A DNA stretch of 64,000 bases from Symsagittifera roscoffensis (Eukaryota; Xenacoelomorpha; Acoela; Convolutidae): NCBI RefSeq assembly GCF_963678635.1, contig NC_087062.1, positions 33,269,651-33,333,650 on the forward strand, in the 5' to 3' direction. This document shows, one piece after another, positions 1-11,248 of this stretch (its first letter is position 1; every line of letters starts with the position of its first letter). The notes beneath the pieces are model-generated. The model did no database searches. It was not told the origin of the DNA and saw only the letters and a program-made list of their open reading frames with translations. The translations under genes and the position numbers were made by a program.

Positions 1-1347
1 AAGCTCGTATTTCGAGAGTGCTATTTACGTCACTTTCAGCAAATAAATTACAATTGAACTCAAAAAGTGCATTTATACCTAAGTGCATTCATAAATGCAT
101 CAATATGTATGAATGCACATCTGTAGTTATTAGAGACTTTTATGAGCATTTTAAGATTTTTTCCTGAAAAAAAATCACCAAGACCTATATAGGAGTCTTA
201 ACTATATTCATTACTCTTAATTAAGATTTTCAGAAGCCATTCAATACAAAACTCTGAAATTCCAAAAAAAAACCTCATAAATCAAGAAACCAATCTCAAT
301 GAAGTATAATCTGAATGAAACGAAGCAGACAGCATTTCAGCCAAAACAATTAGAGAACAGAAAAAAATCCATTTAAAAAACTGAATCACGACACAATATT
401 TCATTGTTTTTAGAAAAACTCACTCCTAGAAACTGTCAGTTAACTGGTTTGAGAATTAAAACAATTGAAAAATTAAGCCAAAAAAAATGAACCGAAAGCC
501 AGAAAGCTTTTTCAATTTAATTTTTGTGAGCAAAATATCTAAGACGACGATAACATACCAATCAACAGGATTGGTAACCTTGACAAACTTAACCATTAAG
601 TGAGCAAAATTTCTAATATAAAAAGTCGAGCAACCGATTGCAATACCGTTCTTCTCGCAAATACACTTTTAAATTTCGCTCACTCAATGTTCAAAATTGA
701 ACAATCATGTTAACTTGAATGTTTCCGCCATTTTAGTTTAAATAGATAAATGGTTGCCTGACAAATATCAAAAACATTCGACCTAAATAAGAATCAATTT
801 GTTTCATTGATACAAAAATGTTCTTATTTTGACTAGAGCCAATCAATGGTCACAGCCTAGAGAATAACGACCAAAAGATTCTGTCGGCCAAGACTCGCGA
901 ACGCACGAAAGCTAGTACACAAATGTACAAGGTTCAAAAAGGTTTCCGAAATAAAACACTCTCAATAACTCTCAGTATGCCCAAAACAGATTCAACATCT
1001 CCCACAGTGATATGGGTTTGCTTCCCAGTATAATGTACATAATTGTCAGAAACAAATATACAACAATTAAGCAATGAAAAAGCGTCTAAAAGAAAACGTT
1101 TGCTTTTTAAAGCTAATAAAAAATTTCTAGATGAATGACCCTTTCTAACATTTCACAGACAAAAGTATATGAAGCCTAGAAATTCCGTTAAAGCGCTTAA
1201 GCTGAGGCTTTTAGCCTAAATTCAAAAATTGATTTGCTCAATTAGACTTGATAATTGTGCAGATGATCGATGCATGCGGCTTCGTCTGAAATTAATTTTC
1301 TGAAATTATGCTCTTCCAATGCTATTTGATAATGTGAACAGTACATT
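1..1347. other. Gene 3' flank, non-coding AT-rich DNA
   Basis: No convincing coding sequence on either strand. The first 540 bases reappear at 18762-19312 and the part after about 1228 continues at about 19313. The second copy therefore lacks roughly 690 bases (about 541-1228) present here. Position 1 falls inside a repeat, so the window starts in the middle of a duplicated block. Confidence 0.6.
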
Positions 1348-1353
1348 TTTATT
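1348..1353 (-). terminator. Polyadenylation signal AATAAA
   Basis: AATAAA on the minus strand, 70 bases after the TAA of exon 4. It is a plausible 3' end for the four-exon gene. The equivalent sequence is kept in the copy downstream of 19519. Confidence 0.5.
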
Positions 1354-1422
1354 TTGTTGTTGAAAAATAAAAACTCAATAGCATCATTATAAAGCATAAA
1401 CATCTGAGCTAAAACGATTTCT

Positions 1423-4400
1423 TTATGCAGAAGTCGTTACAGCAGAAGCGCCTTTACCTGATCCCTTGACCTTCACCAAACTAATAATCTTAAGTGTGAA
1501 AATTTTTTCCAAACTTTAATCCTATGCGTAGTAAAATTTCAAATTATCTGAGAAAACAGATAATCATCAATCACTCGTAATATTAAAACAGCCTAAACAG
1601 TAAATTTACAGCCGTTAATAAATAAATTATTAGTAAAAACAACTTACATCAAAATCTTCATCTGCCTCTGAAGATTGATCTGAATGATCTCCAAGTAAAT
1701 TGCTTGCCTGAGCAAGAATTGCAGCAAAATCCAGCTGCCCAGTTTTTACGTTCGCGTTCGCCAGCGAGTTGTTCCCACCTGAAACTAAAGAACATCCAAT
1801 ATTGGAAATAATGCATAAGAACCGCCAAAATATGCATATAATAGAACAAAGAAACGAACAGATTCAAAAAAGGCGCAAATCTAGGATTATTTTTTCGAGG
1901 ATTGGGGGAATTTGGTTGTAGGATTTTCTCGAAGATTTCTTTCTTTGAAGAAAATTGTTTTTTTTTTAAAGAAACTTCAACTTTAGAACTTCTCAAGAAG
2001 GAAAAATATATTATGATTACTGTTTGATAAAATTAACTCAAATTGAAAACCTGGATCAATAACTGAATTTTTTTATTCCGCTGCGAAATCTGAAAACTGA
2101 GACTTTAATAGTATTTATTTTCGCACCATTTTCACTTTCATAATTTGGGAGCGCAATTTGCAATCCTTTTCATACATGCTTTTGATCTAATTATGAAAAA
2201 ACTCAAAATTGAACCGGAAAAGGCCAAATTTGATGTGAACAAACTTTACGGCTTTGTAAAGTTTGTTCACATGTAAATATTAGTCTCGACCTAGTAAAAG
2301 TGTCTTCACTGCGTTTATTGACTCTTGAAAATCCTATTTTGAAAGAAAACGTCAAGATCAATTTTTCGCACCTTTTGCTATTGAATACCGTGATTTTCCT
2401 TCTTTTTAGCGAAAGAATTTAATAGGGTTTAATAACAAATCGAAAGTCAAAAGCGAAAATATAATGAGTAGCACAGAATGTTCCGCCCGTATTCCTAAAA
2501 AAAATACGAAAACACAACTACAAACTGGTGTGGTTTTTATGCGTGGTATGATGAAAAGATCTGACAAAAATTCTCTCACAGAAATGTCGATTTCCTTCAA
2601 CCTTATCATGTTCCTCAACATACCAGAAGAGCAAAAGAATTGTACCCTTTCGATTAGTTGATACCAGAAGCCAACAGATACAAGTCTGGTCTTTTCAATC
2701 CGATCACCGACTCGTCGACAATGCAAAGGAACTTAATCGAGGGAACCGTACACCGCATCTACAAAACTACATCAAGCTAGAAACGGTTTGATGAAAAGGG
2801 GTGTCAAGAGCAATGCGAATCTGTTAGAAAAATCAGCATCCGCCACATTTCTACCATGGTACGACGGTGCCTGGACAAGCTTTTGCCAGGGTAAAAGGAC
2901 GACAAAATTCGAAAAACGAAGATGCAAAAACTACTTTATCAAGTGACCTGGATGCCAGCCATGCGCGCCAGTGAAATTTAACTAAATAAAGCATTTTTTG
3001 CTAGAAGTAAAGAAGCTTAAACTTGAAAAACTAGAGCTGCAAGGCGAACTTTTACACTACAATATTTTGTATTTGCAGCGCAGAAATTCCCCTTTGCTCA
3101 AGACTCCCTTTCGAGCAAAATCAGCAACTCGATCTTCCAAATGCATCAAAAGGAAAAACACAATGAGCAAGAAAGTAAAAAAAATACATTCAACTCAGAT
3201 ATCAGGTATTCTGTTTTCATGTCAAATTGTAATCAGAAAAAAATCACAGCATAGAAAAAATTACAGCGGAGCTTCGCAGCACTTGCGATACATCACACAC
3301 TAGTTTGTAAGCTAGTGGATACAAAAAAGGTGGAAGTCGAAAAAATTTTGAACACAGGCGAAGTGGACATCGCACCACTTTCGATACATAGAAATAGCAT
3401 TGAAAGCTAGCAGACAAAAAAAGCCACTAAATCCGAAAAAAAAACAATTAAAACTTCAAAATTGTGTCCATAAAGATATTCTAACCGTCGAAAACACAAT
3501 CACAGGCGTTGAATGAAAATTCAAAAACATCTATAGAGCAACAACTGAGCCGACAAGTAGTAGGTAAATTCCAGCAGAACCGCAAAACAAAAGTGTTATC
3601 ACAAAAAAATTAACAATAATTTCTCTTCTAAACTTTTAGCATTTTTGCGATCCAAAATATAAACATCGGCCGAAAAAAGTTTTTGTGAAACAAAAAACGG
3701 AAATACGAAGTCAAGGAAGTAAAATTACAAACTACAGGAGTAAATCGAAACACTAAAAACAATTACAAGAAAAACTGCCTAGAGCAAAAGAACTATCTAA
3801 ATTGTGGCAACTAAGCCGACAAAACATAAGCAGACAAATACTAGACCGACAATTTTATTTGAAACACCATTTACCGTTTGAAAAAACAGGTCTCGGTCAG
3901 ATTTGAACCCAACCCCTTTGCTGTCACAGTCGTATTAGTTACCTCCTGACTAAATGAGGCGGAGACGTTAAAAACATGAATTCATTATGCACCAAGGTAC
4001 AATCAGGAGATGAGTCCTGTAAACGAACTTTGTTTACGGGAAAAAAAGTCTAGTACACAGATGCAAAACTCTTGCTGATCGCAAGGGTAAAAAATTATTT
4101 TTGAAAAGACAAGAAAATGTGAAGTTAGCATCGTAAGGAAACATACCAAGTGGTTACAAAGCCAAAAATACCTGAGAAAATTTTTTTAACCCTATTGAAT
4201 TTCGGGAAAAAAATTCCCCTCGGCTCAAAACTCCCACACACACAAAAACTTTTTTTCGCTCATCAAACGACAGATCTTAAGGCAACTAATTCGATAAAGC
4301 ATATGGAGATGCCTGTTATGCCAAAAAAAGTAAAGGAGAAAAAAAACTTTAACACACTTTCAACCAGGCTTAAAAAAGCATATTTTAAAGCAAAAACTTT

Positions 4401-7400
4401 CAAAATATAAGCAAAAACATGAATAAAATATGTCTATTGCAAATATTCCGACAGAGGGGACCAGGAGATGCCCCCTATGCTTTATCACCACTTTTCGATA
4501 CATCACAAAACAGCATGGCGAACTAGCAAACAAAAATTGAGCCAGAAATCAGTCGAAACACATCAAGAAACAAATAGCAGCCTTAACATGTGAAAAAATA
4601 TATTTAAAATGCAGTGACTCAGCCGGCAAAACTTGTCAGAATAAATCATAAATATAGCACGGCAAACTGGCAGTCAGAACATGAAACAAACTGCTTCAAG
4701 ATAAAGTCGAAAAATACATTGAATAAAAAATCCTAAATAGACTTCCAAAAATTTCCACCAATTTTCTATACTTTTGTGTCGAATGGGGTCCTCTTAGAGA
4801 AAACATGAAAAAAAAACAATTTCCATAGTTTAACAATTTCAAATAAATGCCAAGCGGTAACTAAGTCGACAATACTCCTCAAGTAGACACCCATAGGTCC
4901 ATAAAATTTTTTTCATACATTTCGGGCTATAAAATTTCTACAACTCGAAGTTAACCAAAAATACACGTAAACAAATCTATTGTTTATGACGCAAAGCTAA
5001 GTAACTAAGTAGTTTTAACATGACCCGAATAAATCTGTTGAGCAAAAAATCCATCAAACTGGAATATAAAAAACAATTATAGAACAAAAAAACTCGGATG
5101 AGACAAATAATTTAAATGCAGACATGCTCAAAATAAGTCTAAGTGACTAAACTCCGCGACAGAGTTACCATTAGCCGAGTTGATTCAGTGTATTGCTAGA
5201 CAAATAACTAACCAGAAAAATTCTACGTTCCGATTTGATAACGCTAGCTAATCGCGGACAGAGTATGTTTTGATACAATTACGTCGCATTAAAAGATATT
5301 GAATTTTAACAAAATTAGAAGTCATTTTAACAAAATTACAAGTCAACTTTCATTCCTTTGTCTATTTCATAGAAGTTTGAAAATTGATTGAAAACATTTT
5401 CATACCATTGTCTGGGATGCGATTCATTAGCAGCGTTAGCAAGCAATAAGAATAAATGATCGAGCGGCAACTAAGGCGAAAAACTTAGATCAACCCACGT
5501 TAGCCCGAACGAGATTCTAACGCCCCATTTCACAAACAAAAGCATTTCAAAACTTTTTCCTTGAAATTACGCATGATAAATTGACTAATTCAATATTTCA
5601 TACGCCGAACCCGTTTCACCGAAAATAAATTAATAAAATTATGAAATAACAATCAGAACAAATTTCAATGAAAGTAACAAGACTGCTCGTATCAGGGCGA
5701 AGCCCTAAAAGTTCCGACTGCCTTTTAAGGTTTATGGAGCAGTAATAAAATTAAATAACTAAATGTAACAAAACAAAATGAAAATTTTTGTTTTCTTAAA
5801 CTCCCCCCACACGCCATATAAACTACAAAAGAATAGATTTCGCTCCTTGTAACAAATCAATAATGGCAAATAAGCTTCTTTCAACCAATTTGGAACGATT
5901 TCTAAGAGGGATTAAAACTCCGCTTACGCGTTAATTGATCGCGCGTTAATTGTCCCAAATTGGCAATCTTTAAACCCCCATAACTTTACGAAAAAATGAT
6001 CACAGGTGAAATATCGTTTCAAATTTAAGCTCAAGACATTAATACCTTTTGAATGATATAAAACAATTCTGTCAAAAGAGGCTAGTTAAAAAGTCGAAAT
6101 TTGTCAGAAGAAAAAAAAACCACCCCGAGCACAAATATTCCGTTACTTTTGTATCGAAAGTCGGAACAATAACTGTTTGAATAAAAAACAAACCACAGCT
6201 TTGGAATGAAACTGCTAGAAAAACGTACCAGATAATATAAATTGTATTTGAAAAAATATCAACCGACAGAAAATAGGACGAAAAACACAATTCCAAAGAT
6301 GCTATATTTTCATTTTCAACAAATTGAGCATGTCAGCAGAATTGAACATAGCAGCAAATTGAAAATATCAGCAGTTTGTAAAAAAAAGTTATTCACAGGA
6401 AAAAATTCTAGTTCCAGATTACAAAACACTTGGTTTAGCAAGTGAAATAACGCTCAAAATAGTCGCAATTGTACAAATAATTAAATGAGCTTTAGGTAAT
6501 AAAAAGAATTAGCGTGTAACGCACCTTCAAATTTTTAACGAATCATGAAAAACCGCATATATTGGGAATAAGATCTGCATCCTTTGAGTGTACTCTGACA
6601 CCACCCAATTACTGGGTTGGTACTTTCAAACTTTGTGAAGTTTTTTTATTCAACTTTTTTTAAATCTAATTTGAAAAACCATAAAACTTTGAGGTTTATA
6701 TGAGGTTTATATAAATTTTGTGAGGTTTATATCTGAGTTCTTTGAAAAATTTAAAAACGAATTAGGAAACGTCATATCTCGGACACTAAAAGCAAATGAG
6801 TAGTCCCATTTGGACGCAAGATTTTCAACTCCAGAGAGTCTTCTTACAGTACCCAACTACAGCGCTCGGTATTTCAAACTTTGGGAAACATCAAACTTAA
6901 GTTTTCCAAAACAGAAGTTTTTTTGAAAAACTAAAAAACGTTATATCTCAAAAACTACCAACAATAGAGCACTCATATTTGGACGCAAACCCTGACAGGG
7001 CCCCAACTACAGTGCTAGGAAATTCAAACTTTGAAAAAAATCCATTCAAGTTTTCTGAAATTTTTTTTGAAAAAATCACAACGAACGTCAGATCTCGAAA
7101 ACGACAAGTCATATTTTGAGGCCGAATTTACAACTCTTGGGAGAATCCTGACACAGTCTCACTATAGAGATGGGAACTTGAAAATTTTGTGAAGTTTTTT
7201 ATATCTAAGTTTTCTGAAAAATCCTATAAAAACGTCATATCTCGAAAACTACGCGGATTTGAGCTGCCATATTCAAAGGAAAGATTCGCAATCCCTGTGA
7301 GTACCCTCACAATATCCAACAATAGGATTGATATCTTCACTATAAATTCTTGGCACAATTAAAAAAAAGACATCTCGGAAACTGAGAGCATTTGAGCAGT

Positions 7401-8294
7401 CGCATTTGAACGCAAGATTTGCAATTTGGAACTCCTGATCGTACCCGCACAGTAACCAATCTCACTTTTCTGAAAAAATTTAAAAAAACCAAAAAACACG
7501 TCATATTTGGAAAACTACAAGGATTTGAGCAGTAATATTTGGAAGCATTTCACGTTTGTAAATTATTTTGAGTTTTCTGAAAATTTTGGAAAAAATCTCA
7601 AAATCGTCGTATCTCATACACTAAAAGGATTTCGGATTTTATAATTGGAGAAACAATTTGCAGCCCCTGGGGGAACCCTGACAGCATCCCACTATTGGGC
7701 TACTTATTTTAAATTGTAAAAATAACACGTTGAAAAAGCTTAAAAGTCGCGAGATAGTAATACCCGCATTTAAACGTATAATAGATGGATAGATAATAGA
7801 TTCGCCGACAACGGGAGTCGGAAAACTTTCTTCGGATCGTGCATAATTACTCATATTATAATACCAATTTAATTCTTTTCTGCAACAAACCCTCAAAATC
7901 CCACTTACCAGAGCTCTGCTTAGCTTTTTTGGGTTCACTGTTGGTTACAGTGGCATCCGATCCAGATTGAAGTGAAAGAAGCTCGGCTTCTAACTCTGCG
8001 TCAAAAAGCTCGTCGGTCTTTCTAGCACCGAAGTCATCGCCTATCATTAGTGAGTTCGCCTAGAACATCATCTCCAAGCATAGGTATAGAGGTATAACAA
8101 TAAGTTAATCAAGGAACATCTGTTTTTTTTTCAATGCGGACTAATAACTAATAGTTCTTAAAACACTTAGTATTCATATCATGGAAATGAAGCTACAATC
8201 GAAGCCACACCTCGTGAAGAATCGAAGCTACATCTAATGGTCCAGATTTAGGATTCCGTGGTGGTGCTGACGACTTGTCTTTGGAACGAAACAT
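1423..8294 (-). CDS. Four-exon gene, 143-residue protein of unknown function
   Basis: Exons on the minus strand are 8294-8211 (ATG start), 8059-7909, 1778-1648 and 1488-1423 (TAA stop). All three introns are GT-AG (151 bp, about 6.1 kb and 159 bp), the reading frame is kept across every junction, and no exon contains a stop. Joined exons encode 28, 50, 44 and 21 residues. The protein starts MFRSKDKSSAPP. It has an acidic stretch around residues 33-60 and a serine/acid-rich stretch (DHSDQSSEADEDFD) before a short basic tail ending in TTSA. It contains an internal repeat: GPLDVASILHEA..L.GD (about residues 18-37) and GQLDFAAILAQA..L.GD (about 91-109). The first repeat crosses the exon 1/2 junction. 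There is no signal peptide or membrane segment. I do not recognise the family; a weak N-terminal resemblance to CC2D1/Lgd is too slight to use. Two other copies in the window are damaged, so this is the likeliest working copy. Splicing is inferred, not observed. Confidence 0.72.
2233..2272. repeat. Perfect 17-bp inverted repeat (hairpin)
   Basis: The arms at 2233-2249 and 2256-2272 are exact reverse complements around a 6-base loop (GGCTTT). It lies in intron 3 of the gene. The same hairpin is unchanged at 20329-20368 in the second gene copy, although flanking bases have diverged. It could fold in the pre-mRNA or be the remains of a small palindromic element. Confidence 0.85.
2273..3880. other. 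Intron 3 DNA without recognisable genes
   Basis: AT-rich; only short chance frames. It contains older repeated phrases such as CGATACATC followed by (G)CTAG, at about 3281, 3380 and again at 4497. These suggest a decayed tandem array. The stretch is repeated with few changes in the 20700-21980 and 25083-26360 blocks. Confidence 0.5.
3541..5483 (+). repeat. Interspersed motif GGCAACTAAGYCGACAA, six decayed copies
   Basis: Variants of the motif start at about 3541, 3805, 4280, 4613, 4852 and 5460, at irregular spacing of 240-610 bases. They are often followed by an A-rich run. The set is conserved in order in the two later copies of this block. This looks like the remains of a longer-period tandem repeat. 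Confidence 0.5.
3889..3966 (-). ncRNA. tRNA-like Pol III unit (tRNA pseudogene or SINE head)
   Basis: The 78-base minus-strand unit starts GTCTCCG and ends CCGAGACC, so six of seven acceptor-stem pairs form. A CCTC/GAGG stem encloses an A-box-like TAGTCAGGAGG. GGTTCAAATCT matches a B box about 45 bases downstream. A run of six T (plus-strand A at 3881-3886) follows within a few bases, as in a Pol III terminator. The anticodon arm does not fold well and no CCA-ready tRNA can be assigned. A tRNA-derived SINE remnant or a degenerate tRNA gene fits better than a functional tRNA. Confidence 0.42.
3967..6544. other. Intron 3 DNA, no genes seen
   Basis: Only short accidental frames. It holds several of the GGCAACTAAG motifs and a small hairpin AGGGC-GAA-GCCCT near 5696 set between CTGCTC and GAGCAG. 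That hairpin recurs in the other two copies of the block near 23800 and 28180. Confidence 0.5.
6545..7740 (+). repeat. Decayed satellite array, about eight monomers
   Basis: Monomers of about 130-220 bases share an ordered set of phrases: ATCTCGAAAACTAC, GGATTTGAGCAGTC, TATTTGGACGCAAGATT, a CCCTGACAG(T)ACCC phrase, then CAAACTTTGTGAAGTTTTTT. Starts can be placed near 6545, 6775, 6940, 7086, 7226, 7370, 7497 and 7604. Identity between monomers is low, so the array is old. It sits in intron 3 about 170 bases from exon 2. Related monomers occur at 24660-25080, 29040-30240, 35245-35365, 40070-40420, 47430-47690 and 51150-51470. Confidence 0.7.
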
Positions 8295-8841
8295 TTAACC
8301 TAAAAAAACTATGCGATGAATGATAATGCAATCACATGCCTTCAGAAACAATAATAATGACTATTAGATTTATGCTCATTTACTATTTTCCAAAGGTTAC
8401 TCCTAGAAAAATAGCAACTAAAGTGGACCCTGGGTCTTTACAAAATATATCCTGCTTGTTAGTTATGACAGAATGCGATGTTGACAGTACTGGTATATAA
8501 AAGTTCAAAAAAATACCAGAATTTTTTCACCAAAGAGTGATTTGACCCTTCAAAAATTACTATGAGTAATTTCTATTCGGTCAAATTTTTGCTTAAATTT
8601 TGGTCACAAAAAAAAGCACTTTTATTGCACATCGAAATTAATTTCAATACACAAGTGTATGTCAAATGTTTTCTGTTTTTTTTTCTATCAGTTCATAAAA
8701 ATAGTTACAATAACAATAAACAAAACAAAATCTATTACAATTATCGATGATTACTTTTCACCTGAGAGCTTCAAGGTGGTTCATATATAAATGTTATTAT
8801 ATAAACTTGAAGCTTTTCCATGAAACTTTACCATGGAGGGG

Positions 8842-9080
8842 TCACAGAGGGGTCTTCTTTAAATAATAATAATAATTCTTGAAGTTTATCTTTGCTTTTC
8901 TGTATGTTACTATGTCTTTAAAGTTGACTTTATCATCTGTTAGTTTGTTCCAGGTTATGACGGACTTTTTAAAGAAGGAATTTTCTATGTATTGCCCATT
9001 GTATCTGTCGCCGAAATATAATTTTTTGTTTCTTGTATTAATATCTATTTGGTGGTTATCATAGTAGTAGTAGTAAACGC
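8842..9080 (-). pseudogene. C-terminal end of the CR1-like ORF2
   Basis: An uninterrupted frame of about 79 codons reads INTRNKKLYFGDR, then SFFKKSVITWNKL and FKDIVTYRKAK, and ends KKTPL-stop. The pattern 'N-T-R ... SF ... WN.L ... F' is typical of the extreme C-terminus of CR1/Jockey-group RT proteins. It is separated from the rest of ORF2 by the 9086-11249 insertion. Short TAC and AAT runs flank it. Confidence 0.6.
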
Positions 9081-9085
9081 CAATA

Positions 9086-10335
9086 TCACAAGTAACTCAG
9101 TGATAAGTTTCCTGTTTTGGCAGCCGCAGCAATATGATTAGAAAGGAGTTTCCAATTTTCTCTGACAATAGCAACGTTTCGGAGTTTCTGTAGGTCACTG
9201 AGGTTCTCGAGTTTCTTGATGTCGTTGATTCGCCAGAAAGTCGTTTTCTTGTCCAGATTCTTGAGGTCTTCGCTGATAGTGGTAACGATTGTGGTTCTAG
9301 GTCGGCCAGGAAAACCAGCGGTTGTCTTTGGGGACATGTAGAAGTTCATCGCTTGGCAAGGGGGCGTGTTGACTTGGCGAAGCGCATGCCCCAAGTATCT
9401 CCAGCGACGTTCAACGATGTCTTCACTGATCGGACGTTCGCCTGTGAGTCTATAGAGGGGTCCGTTGCTGATTCGGTGAGGATAACGTATGTTGGCAACA
9501 CGTCTAAGGTTTTGCCGATGGAAGGCATCCAGTTTTTCACTTTCCGTCTAAGACAGAGCCCATGTCTCACAATTGTAGAGAAGGATCGGCTTCACCAGTG
9601 AGTTGTAGAGGTGGAGCCTTTTTCGGAGAGAGATTTTGGTCTTCCGAACCCAAACATTCTCTATCTCTCGCAAGGCGTTTCTAGCAAGAGTTTTTCTTCG
9701 GAGAATGTCTTCTTCGTCTCCGAGAAAAGATCCCAACTTCTTGCTCTTGCGCCAGAATTCCTCGAGACGTTCGCCACGTTTGATAACGATTTTTTCGGTC
9801 TTATCTACATTCACTGTGAGGTTATACACCTTGAGAGTCTCTTCAATTTTCTGGACTGAATCGTCGTTTTTCTCCAGAGACAAGAAGTCACTATCGTCGG
9901 CGTAGACGAATTCTTTGGGCTTGTCGTCCACAGCGTAGGTGTGGTCTTCAGTCTTGTTGGATCCTTCTTCAAGGAGCTGACGGACATGTCTCAGGGCATC
10001 CTCGAAATATATGTTAAACAACATTCCGCTCAAACCGTCGCCTTGTGGGGTTCCGATGTTAGTCCCAAATTTTGGTCTCTCCTTAGTACCGTTAATTCGC
10101 AGTTCCATAGAGGTGTCGGATATCAGAACTCTGATGAGTCTGTTAGCGTCTTCATCCAGAAAGCTCTCTGTAATTCCCAGCAACTTCTCGCGCCGAATCG
10201 TGTCAAAGGCAGACGAGAGATCAATTCCCGTGGAAAAAACAGAAGTCTTCGTCTTTTGGGCTCTCGCGATCATCCATCTGTAGGCCCAGACAACATCGGT
10301 GGTGCTTCGTCCTGATCTTCCGCCTACCTAAAATA
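9086..10335 (-). pseudogene. RTE-like non-LTR reverse transcriptase, 5'-truncated
   Basis: A single frame of about 416 codons has one in-frame stop (TAG at 9548-9550) and no frameshift. It opens with GRSGRSTTDVVWAYRW. RT motifs are present: GIDLSSAFDTI (motif A Asp), GTPQGDGLSG (motif B) and FVYADDSDF (motif C). After the stop comes LDAFHRQNL, IRYPHRISN and RRWRYLGHALRQ, the C-terminal region usual in this family. The 5' end with the endonuclease is missing: the sequence meets the E-family repeat at about 10336. Base composition is more GC-rich than the surroundings. The good state of the catalytic motifs suggests a fairly recent arrival. Assignment to RTE rather than a close clade is from memory of the family pattern. 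Confidence 0.75.
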
Positions 10336-10347
10336 CTCAATGTTTTA

Positions 10348-11242
10348 ATAGGTGTAACAGTCGCCTACTTCGGTCACATATGAGGCTTAAGAAAAATAGG
10401 CCCTATAATCATTGGCTCAAGAGTCAGGGACACTATCTCTTGTGTTTTTCTACCTCAAAAACGTTCGGAGCCAATTCGGTTCGCTTGCGACATGAGACTA
10501 GAACTCGTTACAGCTTAAAGGCCACTACGAAAATATCCCCCCACTCTAGAAAAATAAGAACGTTCCCATACTTAGGTCTCGAAATACCCAAAATACACGA
10601 GCGCCGTAAAAACAGGGTCAGAACAATCCGTTAAGTTACTTTTTATTAGACAGTGGATCTTTCATCCATTTCAGATGGATCAACCTAAAACTCGCCTTAT
10701 CTCAACATAACAATCATAAAACACACTCGAGAAAACCCCCATAGCAGCACGCTTGAGACACAGAGTAATTAAACTAATCAATGACTCTGGCATAAATGTA
10801 ATCAAATATAACTCAAGAAGTTTTCTAACGATGAGTTCCAACCACAGGAAATAAGTTTTAACTCAAGAATATAGTTTCGGATCTGGACCATTGGGAGACT
10901 TCACTTGTCCGCCTTCCCGTTGAAGGTTCACACTGGTCCAGTTGATTTTAGCTCTGCTCTCGTATTTGTTTTGTCTCCTATATCAGATAGGACAGCTCTA
11001 CTCTAGTTTTCTACGATGGAAACTGCGAATAGCAATTTCCCACTGTATATATTTGACAACTCTCCCGCTATTGTTAATTCGGTCGTTCTGATTTCTTATT
11101 TGATGTTTTCAGTTGTCGCGAGAAAACTGAGCATGACAGGCTCCATTCGAATTTTTGAAAAATAAAACTTCACTCCAAAATCACGTATATTCGTGTCCCT
11201 CAAGGTCAAACTTCTAGATCTGACCGACTGGCACAAGGCTGG
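10348..11242 (-). mobile_element. E-family repeat copy inserted in the CR1-like element
   Basis: Read on the minus strand it is a diverged relative of the plus-strand E sequence at about 41305-42053. Phrases occur in the same order: GCCAGTCGGTCA, then CATGCTCA.TTTCTCGCGA, GAG.TAAGGCGAGTT, TCTAGAGTGG and AACACAAGAGATAG. It begins TGTGCCAGTCGG and ends GGCGACTGTTACA, giving imperfect inverted ends with TG...CA. No target duplication could be confirmed. It might be a solo LTR or a non-autonomous DNA element. It abuts the RTE-like fragment directly. Confidence 0.5.
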
Positions 11243-11248
11243 CAATAA

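Noticed and set aside
1658-1996. A 112-codon minus-strand frame with a hydrophobic segment
   Set aside because: It is in a different frame from exon 3 and has an implausible composition. The splice model explains the region and is conserved in the second copy.
6545-7740. A CRISPR-like array
   Set aside because: Repeat units are long, degenerate and without unique spacers, in a clearly eukaryotic context.
7856-8047. A 63-codon single-exon gene starting MIGDD
   Set aside because: It is exon 2 of the four-exon gene read on into intron 3; the GTAAGT donor at 7908 and the acceptor at 8060 give a better frame-consistent model.
8864-9078. AAT and TAG trinucleotide runs as a LINE 3' microsatellite tail
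   Set aside because: They lie within or beside the ORF2 C-terminal coding frame, upstream of its stop, so they are not the tail.
9353-10315. Several plus-strand open frames of 80-124 codons
   Set aside because: All are antisense to the RTE-like reverse transcriptase.
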